Below, in pieces: positions 53,396 to 64,000 of a DNA stretch of 64,000 nt (its first letter is position 1; each line of letters begins with the position of its first letter). The notes under the pieces are model-generated. The model saw only the letters and a program-made list of their open reading frames with translations. It was not told the origin of the DNA and made no database searches. Both the position numbers and the translations under genes were made by a program. The stretch is from Glandiceps talaboti (taxonomy: Eukaryota; Hemichordata; Enteropneusta; Spengelidae): NCBI RefSeq assembly GCF_964340395.1, contig NC_135552.1:1371001-1435000 (forward strand). The letters are read 5' to 3'.

Positions 53396-55420
53396 TTTTA
53401 TATCTATATTTCACCCAGAACTTTACCTTGTGAACTGACATAACTAAAGAAAATAAATTTCAAATCTATAATCACATGGAAGTAAAATATTTGAGTTTGT
53501 TCTATATCTTCTAGGAAGACTTATTTACCAATTACTTAGCTAGTTAGAGTGAGTTTGTTAGTTTGATCATTGATTAGTATATTTACATTGCAGAATCTAG
53601 TATCTAAGGAAGTGAGGTTTCTTATCTTTCTTATCACTGAATAATGTGTGTTGGCAATATTTACAAATGTGGTAAAGCACTATTACATAACACATCAGGC
53701 AAAGCTATAACACCACAGGCAAAGCTAAGCTCAATGTCATATCAGTTATCAGTTTTACTGACCCATTATCAGTGACTTTGCAAATAGCTTTAGGGATACA
53801 AACAAATTTTATGACACCCGCCTTGCTGGCTCACCAAGTGGGGAAAGTCACACATGAACCGCTAATGCAAAAATCTGTCATGGTTCGCTAGTTAGAGAGA
53901 ATGAATTAGTGAATGAATTAGGTACAAGGTATTGTATAACTCCAAAAAAGTCAGGCATATATAGAGACTCCATTCAAGTGTCTACCCCATGTTATCAGGA
54001 TGGAAGCTTTTTTAGAGTGTTTTGCTAGCTAATGCTGGAAGCTTAATAAATAGAGGTCTCATTTGAATGTCTACATCCACATTATCAATGATGAATTTTT
54101 TGCATGGGATATTGTCATTTGGCCTTTACTCGGCTGTATGCTACCCAAATTGATCGAGTGTATGTCTGAATACATGTAGTTTATCCAAATAATGACATAT
54201 TTTCCAAACAATTCAGAGCAGGAATAAGGAGAATTATTTGGAGTTTGTTGGGATGAAGGCTTGTTATTTACCTAAATAACTAACTAACCAACAAGCTAAC
54301 TTGCTAATGAACTAACAAACTAATTAACTAACTAACTTCACAAGTTTTCATCTCACAGACACATTTCCAACATATAGCTTTATTGCTATTCTGAATTTTT
54401 AAGACAAATAATGTTACTGCCATTAGGTCCTTATTGTGTACATACCTAGACTACAGTATCTGACAGTTAATTATGCCTGGTTTGATTGAAACTGGTCCAT
54501 TTATTCATTCCTTTATTCAGAGATATACGTGAAGACTGGATAATTTGAATCTATCATACATTTCAAGTTTAATGTTTCATTTGAAAAGTTCATCATAGAT
54601 AACATGGTTGTAGACATTCAAATGATGTCACTATCTAATAAGCTTAGTCAGTAGGGAAACATGCATTTTAATGACAAATATATCCATCATTCGAACATTT
54701 TTGGTTACAAAACAAAGAAATGTGCATATTTGGACATGAAGTTTGGTTGGAATAAGCTATCCAGGTCAGACATGTATTGTGCACTTTTTTGTAGACTTAC
54801 TACATAGTCAGTCAGTCACCTTGACTGTTAGTCAAGTACATGTGCTTGCTTTTCATTCACTTATCACTTGTGTTTGTTGCCAATATTAGGAGTCGGGACT
54901 AAATGCATTTTTATATATAAGATTGGGTAAACAGTTGTTGCTATCTTAGCTTAATTGCACTACTTTTTGTCATTTGTGAGCAGTTTGAAAACAAAACAGT
55001 TTGAGTTTAATTTCACTTTAGCTCAGAAAGTATAATTAACTTAATTGTAATTAAGAACAGCTATTTCATACTGTTATACTTTAAAATAATTGATATACCC
55101 TTGATACTTTTGATGTAATCCAAAGTATATTAGGATGTAGGTTAAGGAATAGTTAAATAGTAGTTTGTTTATTTGCATTTCACGGTCTACATCCCATTTG
55201 CAAAGAAGTTACACTTCAATATTTTAAGTCAAGACTATCAATATTACACAATATACTAAGGGTGAAAGTACAACATAAACATATAAAACTAGATAATTTC
55301 ATATAAAGTGTTTGTGTATAAATATTATACAAACTTAGCAGCTGACAATCTCTTTAGGCAGTTATGTAGATACATACGATATGTTAGTGGGTTGATAGCT
55401 GTAGATAGATGTAGTTTTAT
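53396..55420. other. Extra sequence within the right duplication copy, no gene recognised
   Basis: No recognised protein. 53640-53830 contains the 'ttttatgacacccg' repeat also at 42.99 kb. 54265-54345 has a run of 'actaacta'-type units. A possible short terminal exon at 53515-53539 is discussed under rejected items. Confidence 0.5.
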
Positions 55421-55497
55421 GTATTTATGTATGTATGTATGTATGTATGTATGTATGCATGTATGTATGCATGTATGTATGTATGTATGTATGTATG

Positions 55498-55536
<39 letters not shown>

Positions 55537-55800
55537 ATGTATGTACGGTATGTGTATGTATGTATGTGTATGTGTGTATGTATGTATGTATGTATGTATG
55601 TATGTATGTATGTATGTACGGTATGTATGTATGTATGTATGTATGTGTGTATGTATGTATGTATGTATGGATGTATGGATGTATGGATGTATAGATGTAT
55701 AGATGTATGTATAAATGTATATATATGTAACTATATTGTGTGTGTATGTATGTATGTATAAATGTATGTATAAATGTATGATTGTGTATATGTATGTGTG
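55421..55800 (+). repeat. (GTAT)n microsatellite
   Basis: GTAT-dominated array with GT and GGAT interruptions. The three long overlapping MYVCMYVC frames are translations of it. Confidence 0.95.
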
Positions 55801-55929
55801 TGTATAGAATATAGGTAGAATGCTTAGTTGGTGGGTGTGTGGGTGGGGGAATAGTTATAGGTTTTTAGGTCTATAGGATGGTACATATGGTAGAATTGTA
55901 TGCTGATGGTCAATGGTGGCTGGGTTGAT

Positions 55930-55947
55930 ACTATGATAGGTGTAGGT

Positions 55948-55980
<33 letters not shown>

Positions 55981-57080
55981 TAGGTAGGTTAATTGAGGTA
56001 CTAATCAGGCTTTTAGATATTGTGTTAGGTTGAATGGTGGGGAAGGGTCAGGTGGATTGATACTATGATAGGTGTAGGTAGATATATATAGATAGGTAGG
56101 TTAATTGAGGTATTAATAATTAGGCTTTTAGATATCATGTTAGGTTGAATGGTGGGGAAGGGTCAGGTGGATTGATACTATGATAGGTGTAGGTAGATAT
56201 ATATAGATAGGTAGGTTAATTGAGGTATTAATTAGGCTTTTAGATATCATGTTAGGTTGAATGGTGGGGGAGGGGTTAGGTGGGTTGATAATATGATAGG
56301 TGTAGGTAGATATATATAGATAGGTAGGTTAATTGAGGTATTAATTAGGCTTTTAGATATGTTAGGTTGAATGGTGGGGGAGGGGTTAGGTGGATTGATA
56401 CTATGATAGGTGTAGGTAGATATATATAGATAGGTAGGTTAATTGAGGTATTAATAATTAGGCTTTTAGATATCATGTTAGGTCGAATGGTGGGGAAGGG
56501 TCAGGTGGATTGATACTATGATAGGTGTAGGTAGATATATATAGATAGGTAGGTTAATTGAGGTATTAATTAGGCTTTTAGATATCATGTTAGGTTGAAT
56601 GGTGGGGAAGGGTCAGGTGGATTGATACTATGATAGGTGTAGGTAGATATATATAGATAGGTAGGTTAATTGAGGTATTAATAATTAGGCTTTTAGACAT
56701 CATGTTAGGTTGAATGATGGGGGAGGGGTTAGGTGGATTGATACTATGATAGGTGTAGGTAGATATATATAGATAGGTAGGTTAATTGAGGTATTAATTA
56801 GGCTTTTAGATATTGTGTTAGGTTGAATGGTGGGGGAGGGGTTAGGTGGATTGATACTATGATAGGTGTAGGTAGATATATATAGATAGGTAGGTTAATT
56901 GAGGTATTAATTAGGCTTTTAGATATTGTGTTAGGTTGAATGGTGGGGGAGGGGTTAGGTGGATTGATACTATGATAGGTGTAGGTAGATATATATAGAT
57001 AGGTAGGTTAATTGAGGTATTAATTAGGCTTTTAGATATCATGTTAGGTCGAATGGTGGGGGAGGAGGAGGTGGGTTGAT
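55930..57080 (+). repeat. ~114-bp satellite, right array (~10 units)
   Basis: Same unit as 48150-48815, about ten units spaced 112-116 bases. Unit variants ('gggaagggtcagg' versus 'gggaggggttagg'; 'attaattagg' versus 'attaataattagg') are shared between the two arrays. Confidence 0.92.
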
Positions 57081-57489
57081 AGGTGTATGTAGGTAGTTAG
57101 GTGTAGACAAAGGTACTAGGTATTTTAGTCAGTAGGTTGGTAGATATGATGTTAAGTATGATATTGGTGTGAGTGGATGGATGGATGGGTGTGTGTGTGT
57201 GTGTGTGTGTGGGTAGGGATTGCTGAGGTATGGGGGTGCGGGATGGGTGTGGGGGATGGTCGGGTGGGTACTTTCTCGGCCTATAAAATGGTGTATCTGT
57301 GAAGTCTTTCTCAGTTCTCATTGAGCATGTAAGCTTGGCTGCACTTACTCCAAAATATGTGTTGGTTTATTTGGACTCCTGTGCAGACAGTGTCAGGGTC
57401 ATTATATCTGTGGGGTATATGCAGCCTTGTTGTTTTACCTCAATGGCCACTGTAAATTGTTGCTGGGCGTAAGTGACCATGGTTGACCA

Positions 57490-57509
57490 TGAACTACCAT
57501 GGTAGTTCA
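57490..57509. repeat. Perfect 20-bp palindrome, right copy
   Basis: Same as 49230-49249, at the end of homology of the right duplication copy. Confidence 0.85.
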
Positions 57510-57589
57510 CCCTCATTGTCACCTTAGTTTGTCCACAAATACCTGAAAGGCAGAATTTGTGTGACAATAGCACTTTCAGTTTGATTTTT

Positions 57590-58070
57590 TGCACAACTAA
57601 ACTGATAAAGCTATAGGTTCAGTAGTAGTAGTGCTACAGGTGTTATTCTGCAGTTATAATGTTTCAAACTTATTGACAAAACTGGTCCTAGTAACCAATT
57701 ATTGTTTATATTGTAAATATGAATACTGGGAATGTTAGGCAAGTGAAAAAAGATTCCAAATATGTATTCAAATATGCCTTAGCAACAAAACTACACCAAT
57801 AACAACAGACAAATAATGGTGTATATATGGCCAAGATAACAATTGGGTTGCCTAGGCCAATTAATAAACAACCAAAGTTGAATGCAAATATGGCCAGCAA
57901 CAATACCATGCAACAGCCAAATGACGGCATATATGGTAAAAGTAACAATAAGCTGCTGCATTAATACCTTTACCTGATATGCTATCATTTGGCTAGGCTA
58001 CCAGATAAACATAAGCAAACAAAATGCACAGTTTTGCTACAATGCCATTGGTGCTATTTTTTTCAGTATA
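57590..58070 (+). repeat. Dispersed repeat copy related to 300-1158 and the cassette introns
   Basis: It begins 'gcacaactaaactgataaag' with 'ggttcagtagta' (the same head as in the C-D introns) and continues with 'atgccttagcaacaaaacta' and 'ccaataacaacag'. It ends in 'ttttgctacaatgccattgg' as at about 2218. Confidence 0.7.
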
Positions 58071-58510
58071 TTATCATATATCTTGCACATGTTTACTAAT
58101 CAAAAGGTGTATTATTTAATCAGTTGGTGGTCAATCTACTGTCATCAATATCTCGATCTATACAGTCTGATCTAATGTTAATACCATAACAAATGAAAAG
58201 TACAAGTTTGTCAACTATTGATCTACTTCAACTGCCACAGATTTGCTGTATTCTGATTGGATGTACTTTTTCTGAAGTGTTGGGGTACAATGGTCACGAT
58301 TGATTTCAGATATAAGTTTTTGACCTAAAGTGGGGTTTTTAAACCCTAAAATGCATACATGGCCAATGGGATCATCATGTTGTGAATTTGACGTCATCTA
58401 CTTATCCCCAGAGGTATACCCAATACATTTCAGCTCTATCTGTTCAGTATAGTTCTGGAATTATAGTTTTTTGACCAAACAAACACATTTTCAACATAGG
58501 AATATTCAGG
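58071..58510. other. Non-coding sequence, nothing recognised
   Basis: No exon or repeat boundary is supported. The minus-strand ORF 58215-58397 has no recognised motif. Confidence 0.4.
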
Positions 58511-58511
58511 A

Positions 58512-59262
58512 GTTCAGAACATATACTGACAGAGGAGAACAGTTATCCCTATCTCAGAGTTGTTAGATAAATACTGACGGATGAGAACAGTTATCCCTTT
58601 CTCAGAGTTGTTTAACAAATACTGACAGAGGAGAACAGTTATCCCTATCTCAGAGTTGTTAGATAAATACTGACAGAAGAGAACAGTTATCTGTATCTTA
58701 GAGTTGTTAGATAAATACTGACAGATGAGAACAGTTATCTGTATCTTCGAGTTGTTAAACAAATACTGACAGAGGAGAACAGTTATCTGTATCTCAGAGT
58801 TGTTCAACAAATACTGACAGATGAGAACAGTTATCCCTATCTCAGAGTTAATTGTTAAACAAATACTGACAGATGAGAACAGTTATCTGTATCTCAGAGT
58901 TGTTAGATAAATACTGACAGAAGAGAACAGTTATCTGTATCTTAAGAGTTAGACAAATACTGACAGATGTGAACAGTTTAATATCTGTATCTTAGAGTTC
59001 TTAAACAAATACTGACAGAGGAGAACAGTTGTCTGTATCTTAAGAGTTCTTAGACAAATACTGACAGATGAGAACAGTTGTCTGTATCTTAAGAGTTCTT
59101 AGACAAATACTGACAGAGAACAGTTATCTGTATCTTCGAGTTGTTAAACAAATACTGACAGAAGAGAACTGCAGTTATCTGTATCTTACAGCTATTGAAC
59201 ATATACTGACAGAGAACAGTTATCCATATCTCAGAGTTCTTAGACAAATTCTGAGAGAAGAG
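58512..59262 (+). repeat. 48-bp minisatellite, ~15 units (second family)
   Basis: Unit: 'gagttgttagataaatactg' + 'acagaagagaacagttatct' + 'gtatctca', starting at about 48-base spacing (for example 58573, 58621, 58669, 58717, 58765, 58813). Later units vary by a few bases. The unit is unrelated in sequence to the 48-bp repeat at 28.8-29.6 kb. Open frames on both strands (NNSKIQITVL...) come from the period being a multiple of three. Confidence 0.92.
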
Positions 59263-59268
59263 AATAAT

Positions 59269-59356
59269 AGAATCCCACACCTTAAATGGGCTGAGATGGA
59301 ATATCTCACAATAAGTGTGATATTTTCCATCTCTGCCCATTGGTGTATGGGATTCT
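59269..59356. repeat. 88-bp imperfect palindrome
   Basis: The left arm 'agaatcccacaccttaaatg' continuing 'ggctgagatgg' pairs with the right arm 'ccatctctgcccattggtg' continuing 'tatgggattct'. The centre is 'cacaataagtgtg'. It directly follows the 48-bp minisatellite, where its first arm replaces the expected unit. A short foldback element or a cruciform-prone site is possible. Confidence 0.75.
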
Positions 59357-59359
59357 TGT

Positions 59360-61730
59360 CCCTTTTTATGGCAGGAAAACAAGTTAAAACCAGGTTATTA
59401 CTGATTTAAATAACAACACCAAGGACATCTTTACTTTGTGTGTATGTTTTGTGTAACTCTGCAAAAACATATAGTTCCTTTAATTCACATTCATAACAAC
59501 TAATTCCAGATATCACATCGTAATATTCAGATCAAGGCTTCATTGACCTATATACTGCTACTTGTAGTACTAGACAACCTAAATTTGTAAACATTGTTGC
59601 AATATACGTGCACAGAGTATGACCGAAAATTCTATGGTTGTTACCGGAGCTCGAGGTACACAACAGGATGGTTCACGATGACCACATAATATTGCTATTG
59701 CATGCATGTTTACAATTAATTGATTGCTCTGATGTAGTCATTGCCATTTCTCCGGTTGCACTTCATATAGTCAGTGAGTCACAGGTATGGGTACCGTACC
59801 CACGGTGGCTTGATCATTACAAAGTCTGTTGCAAGCTGGTGTGAACGCGAGTAATCTTTCACCTGAAGTGTTGTCTCTGTGTGTGGGTGAACAATCGATA
59901 TGTTCCGAGGGGAATTCTTCGATCATAACAAAAATGCGTGCGAAATATGGAACATAATAAACCAATCAGCAATAGGTTTATAAAACAAAATTTGACTCGC
60001 ACATTGATACAGAGTGTGAGACCAATTTGTTCTCACACTGGCTGTCCCACACTCAGCTTGCAGGAATGTTCCATGACAAATACTTACATATTAGGCAGCT
60101 TGAGAATATGGATAAATGAAGAAATTGGTCAATTAGGACTGGAGACAATAGATATATAATGAATCCCTTACATTTATATGAGGTCTATCAGAACTTGCCA
60201 ATACTCCATACATGTACATCTCTGAATAGCAAAAATGCAAAGATGTTTACTGTACATGAGGCTTCCAGTTTACAATGGGTATTAAAGTTTTCCTATATTG
60301 ATGATCTGCTATCAAAATGTGGATAAAACTGTAATAATAGAAATCATGTATAGTTGCTAGTGTATAGGTATGGTATTCTCCCTAGTATAGAATACTACAA
60401 GGACAGTGGGTAATTAGCATAATATTTACAAGTTAATAAGAGTGGTAATTTGCATAATAATGTGCTCAGGACAGGAGAACTCTTTGGAAGTACAGCAAAA
60501 ACTAGATAAACAGCCAATTGGGTGGCAAACATAGTGTTTGCACTATTATGTTTTAGCTACAGTGGGGCCAAACGCTAAGGTATTTGGATTGCATAGTCAA
60601 AAGCATTACAAAGTCTTACACAAGGAATTTTAGTTTTGTAATTAATTGCTGTTAGTGAAGTTAAGTAGTTACCCCTATGGAATATGGCCCCATACAGGTT
60701 TATAAATGGAAATGTTTCTTCCCCGAGGTAGCTAGTCACAGATGACAAATTTATACAAGTTACAAGTATTGACTTCTCAAATGAGTGTCTTAAAATTTCT
60801 TGCATTTGTAGTTAACACCCTTTAGGAGTCAGCACCTTTTGGTAAATCATTTGCATTTGTTTTTTATGTCACTAAATGTGTATTTGCTTTGTAATGATAC
60901 TGTACTACTCTTGATATAGTATTTCACATTATAGATTTTGTTTTAGGTCAATAAATGTGTTTACCTTGTAATGATACTGATAGTACTGGTCCCAGGGGTT
61001 TACATCACTTTTGGATTAAAAGGGTCATTTGAAACCATGGTCTGAAAATTTGGGGGTCCCAACTGCAAATCTTGGGTTATCACAAAATCAAGAATTAATG
61101 TTTGTTAAATTAGGTAATATTAACCAAGAACAGAATTGAAATGATTTGAATTCAAGTGGCAAATGAAAAAACAATACTACTTTTACGTCCAGTCTTTATA
61201 GTACAAAATAATGAGAACAGCATTGTTATACATATAGTTTGTAGTTTACATTTTACCTGCAAACCTTCTAGCTGCACTCCAGGAAATTCAAATTCATCTA
61301 TGGCAGGGCCAACAGGTATGATAAACATTAATCTGTTCAATCATAGAGGATTCAGTCTATTTTTGGCCCATTTGCTGGGTCACTGTCCTCAACATATTGG
61401 ACATTGAAAGCAATTTTCTTGTGTATCGTTAAGTTTAATCGAGCATAATACCATATTAGTCACTTCCATGTATCTGGTCTAAAACTTAGATTTTGAATGT
61501 ACCCTTTCAGTGCATTCTTCGAACTCCATGACGATTTTGGGCCGTTTGTAATGGATAATCGTCTAAACCGTTCAAATTTGAGCATGCATAATGTCGGTAA
61601 ATATATATGGCAAGGGGATCCCTTTTAGCCATTACATGATAAACAAACGTAATTGAGCAGCATATGATTTTAGATAATCATGCACTCTTCCCTTAAGGTT
61701 TACACTCGTTGGCTATATACATTATGAGCA
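59360..61730. other. Sequence without a recognised gene
   Basis: The stretch 59640-60160 is less AT-biased, with several CpG and ORFs of 64-73 codons on both strands. None has a motif, a believable splice partner or similarity I know. A small repeated phrase ('aatgtgtatttgctttgtaatgatactg' / 'aatgtgtttaccttgtaatgatactg') is at about 60876 and 60954. Confidence 0.4.
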
Positions 61731-61734
61731 CAGT

Positions 61735-62490
61735 CAGTTATTAAAAATCAAGCCAACTGGTCATGCCTATCACAGACGCATTGTTGTAAATTTACACATG
61801 GCTACAATGTTTACAAGCATTATTTTTGGAGTGCATATATATCACTTTTACTGAATGGCAGCCATATTTGTGGTTAAAAATCATTATTTACTGCATAACT
61901 CAAAAACTATAATACATATAAAGATTCCATGCACATGTGTATCTTGATATTATCAGGAACGAGCTATCTTCAGAGTCCTTGACCTACAGGGGTAATTATC
62001 AAAATCAAGCCAATTCTTACCTATCACAGACACATTGTAGTGTTTGCACATTACCAATTGCTCTTAAATCATGTTTACAAGTAAAAGAGCTATAGGCATG
62101 CATTTAGTTTTGGTGCTTTTATGTAATTTTTGCCCATATTTATAGTAAACAATCACTATTTAATAGTAATAACTAAACAACTTCAGCATAGACATTATTC
62201 ATAGACCATCAAATTTAAGCTATTAATGACATATTGCAGAATATACTTTGTAGCAATTACATGTGGTCAATATCTTTTAGATAATGCCATAATGCAGAAT
62301 CAGATATTACACAATGCATTACTTTTAGTACACATATAGTTTACTCAATGGCAGCCATACAGTCATGATTGCATTGCCAGGTTTTAACTTTAAATTTTAG
62401 ACATAGACCTTTGACCTTTGACCTGGATCTTCAGGTTCAATTACAGAAATGCAGCAATCCCCTTCATTATCACAGACACTTTGCAGTATT
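61735..62490 (+). repeat. Degenerate ~255-bp repeat, two to three units
   Basis: 'aaaatcaagccaa.t....cctatcacagac.cattgt' occurs at about 61744-61785 and 61999-62040, with a weaker third ('tcattatcacagacactttg') near 62467. Each is followed by text such as 'ttactgaatggcagccata' (61846; compare 'ttactcaatggcagccata' at 62341). Old tandem or dispersed repeat; no gene. Confidence 0.55.
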
Positions 62491-64000
62491 TATTTGTTGC
62501 CACCAATTTCTTTAAGTGATGACTCCATTCAGTCACATTTGAGGGGGGGCGCTATGTGTACTATGAAGACTTGTTGGTATTTTAACACAGTGTACCGTGG
62601 CACATTATTGACAATTGAATAATTACCCTCAAATTGCAATGCCAGTCACTGATAAAACTGAGTGCAGTAAATTTCTTTTGGGTAATATTTGATATTAAGT
62701 ATTGTATATGACAGGTGGAAATATTGTGGGGCTGATGATCATGGTGGCCATTAATAAAGTTATAGTACTTTAACATGAAGAGAAGAATGTCCTAAACCTA
62801 GATCCATGACCCTACACTGATGGCTTTATAATAACGTTGGTAATTCTATTGGTAACAGAAAATAGAAAACTATCAGTATATGTAACACAAGACAGAACTG
62901 AATGTGTCGCGCGTATAAACATTTTTTGAAAACAGTTAGAAGCCTTTAATTATCATGTTTATAGTACTAGACTATCATGTATCATTGTTTATACCAACGT
63001 CTTTTCCTACGTCTTACAAAAACTGGTTGTTTGACACTGCTGTACACTATATACTATACTTATTCAAGTAGTGTTTTAACAATATGTTATGAGAGACTGT
63101 AACAAGAATTGTAATGAAATGTTGTTGTTGAATATAGCCTCAGTCGAGTCAGTGTATCGTAGCAATAAAGTGAGATCGTTGGATCACTACATTTGTTGTA
63201 GATTAAGTGCAAAGAATCATGAACTTCAAAAATTTACCTCAAACAATTATGATTAGCACCAAAACTGTAAGTCAAGCACTACAAAAAAAATATTTTTCCT
63301 ACATTAGGAGTAAAGTCTGCAGTGCAGATCTCAGCCCATAATACTTATGATTGAGATTCAGATTCAGATTGCGATTTTCTGTAGATGAGACATATAGGAC
63401 TAGCTTTATATTGTCCTCCTTTGTGAATCTGATTCTAAAACTGATACTCCCATGCTGAGACCAACTTTATCATTTTCGGAATACAGTGCGCCCCATGCTT
63501 TACAAGTGGAAGTCCATAAACTCATGATTTGTATCACCTTGAAGCTACATGTACAGTGTAAATGGGCCACCGATGCTCAATCTTGATATTTCAGGATGTT
63601 GTCCTTCCATAAAAGCTTTCTGAGAAATTAGACATGAGATATTCTCATCAGCAACTATGAGGAAACTACACATCTCAAATTCTCAATACAATTCAGTGAT
63701 TGGGAAGTCAACGCGCCCCGTGCCATAGTCGCATTTAATTGAAAATTGGCACATTGAAATCGACTTCTTGGCGCCCACAAAGGCGCATTGTGGCTATCAG
63801 TGAAATTTAAACACTTCAGTAATGGAGTGCCGATTCGGTAGAGGCGAAGTACAGAAGTACATTGTAAACCCAACTCACGTCAGCTGTTTGAAATGATGCC
63901 CCCACACTTCGTCTTTTGGAAAGCAAATCTGAATACTTATACTGTTTCATGTCCATGTTTTACTATTTGAATACACGATACACGCGTGACCATTCCCCGG
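62491..64000. other. Sequence without a recognised gene
   Basis: No gene, RNA or convincing repeat is seen. The last 400 bases are richer in CpG, with 'gcgcccc' and 'ggcgcccac' motifs. This may indicate a promoter or gene just outside the window, but nothing inside proves it. Confidence 0.35.

Larger units (their letters stand above)
52634..57509 (+). repeat. Segmental duplication, right copy (4.88 kb)
   Basis: Matches 46880-49239, but with about 2.1 kb of extra sequence (roughly 53240-55420) and a longer satellite array. It has two 64-bp units instead of four. Confidence 0.88.

Noticed and set aside
53515-53539. Possible terminal coding exon (acceptor 'tatatcttctag', then KTYLPIT and stop, phase 2)
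   Set aside because: Phase fits exon J, but eight codons after a common AG inside repeat-derived sequence, 8 kb away, is too weak to call. Chance matches of this size are expected.
59638-60159. Gene or promoter island in the less AT-rich stretch
   Set aside because: ORFs on both strands are under 75 codons with no motif or splice support, and the composition shift is modest.

Overview
This window is intron-rich, AT-rich eukaryotic DNA that looks like a marine invertebrate animal genome. The basis is one multi-exon kinesin-2 (KIF3B-like) gene with GT-AG introns, several degraded or recent LINEs, hAT-like and Harbinger-like DNA elements, a tRNA-derived SINE, and dense micro- and minisatellites. 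The animal/marine placement is inference from style only; I cannot name the species. No bacterial genes, rRNA genes, CRISPR arrays or operons are seen.

The only host gene I can support is on the + strand. Exons run from about 2.4 kb (N-terminus) and 11.05 kb, through a motor-domain region at 12.4-27.7 kb, a neck exon at 29.96 kb, and four further in-phase exons at 32.8, 33.3, 40.8 and 45.5 kb that I do not recognise. The motor region is unusual. A three-exon cassette (A = P-loop exon, B = middle motor exon, C = the next motor exon) occurs four times in tandem. It is followed by a two-exon cassette (D = switch I exon, E = C-terminal motor exon) that occurs twice. All 16 exon copies are stop-free with intact splice signals, and both cassettes begin and end in phase 2. 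They could therefore be chained or chosen alternatively without frame loss. The motor itself looks defective: the switch II (DLAGSE) segment and the segment normally between exon 1 and the P-loop are absent, the P-loop reads GQIGMGKT, and switch I reads SSNSH. It is either a decaying paralogue or a repurposed kinesin-like protein. Collapsed or stacked assembly cannot be excluded.

Region by region: 0.3-2.2 kb is a repeat family broken by an hAT-like element with an 8-bp target duplication. 2.5-3.4 kb is a LINE 3' fragment (+). 3.7-7.4 kb is a degraded endonuclease/RT LINE (-), itself interrupted. 7.4-11 kb holds miscellaneous repeats. 11-30 kb is the kinesin motor region, with a young LINE in cassette 1 (12.98-14.56 kb) and a Harbinger-like element after cassette 4 (22.13-24.18 kb). 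28.8-29.6 kb is a 48-bp minisatellite. 34.1-40.4 kb is a nest of inverted-repeat elements, including one that carries a RecQ-helicase-like fragment. 43.4-44.2 kb is an L1-like RT remnant (-). 44.2-46.0 kb is a 40-bp minisatellite split around a predicted exon. 46.9-49.2 kb and 52.6-57.5 kb are two copies of a segmental duplication with an expanding ~114-bp satellite, separated by an inverted-repeat element at 50.4-52.6 kb. 58.5-59.3 kb is another 48-bp minisatellite. 59.4-64 kb has no supported gene.

The repeated cassettes act as an internal clock. Insertions present in one copy and absent from the others show that the LINE and the Harbinger-like element arrived after the duplications.
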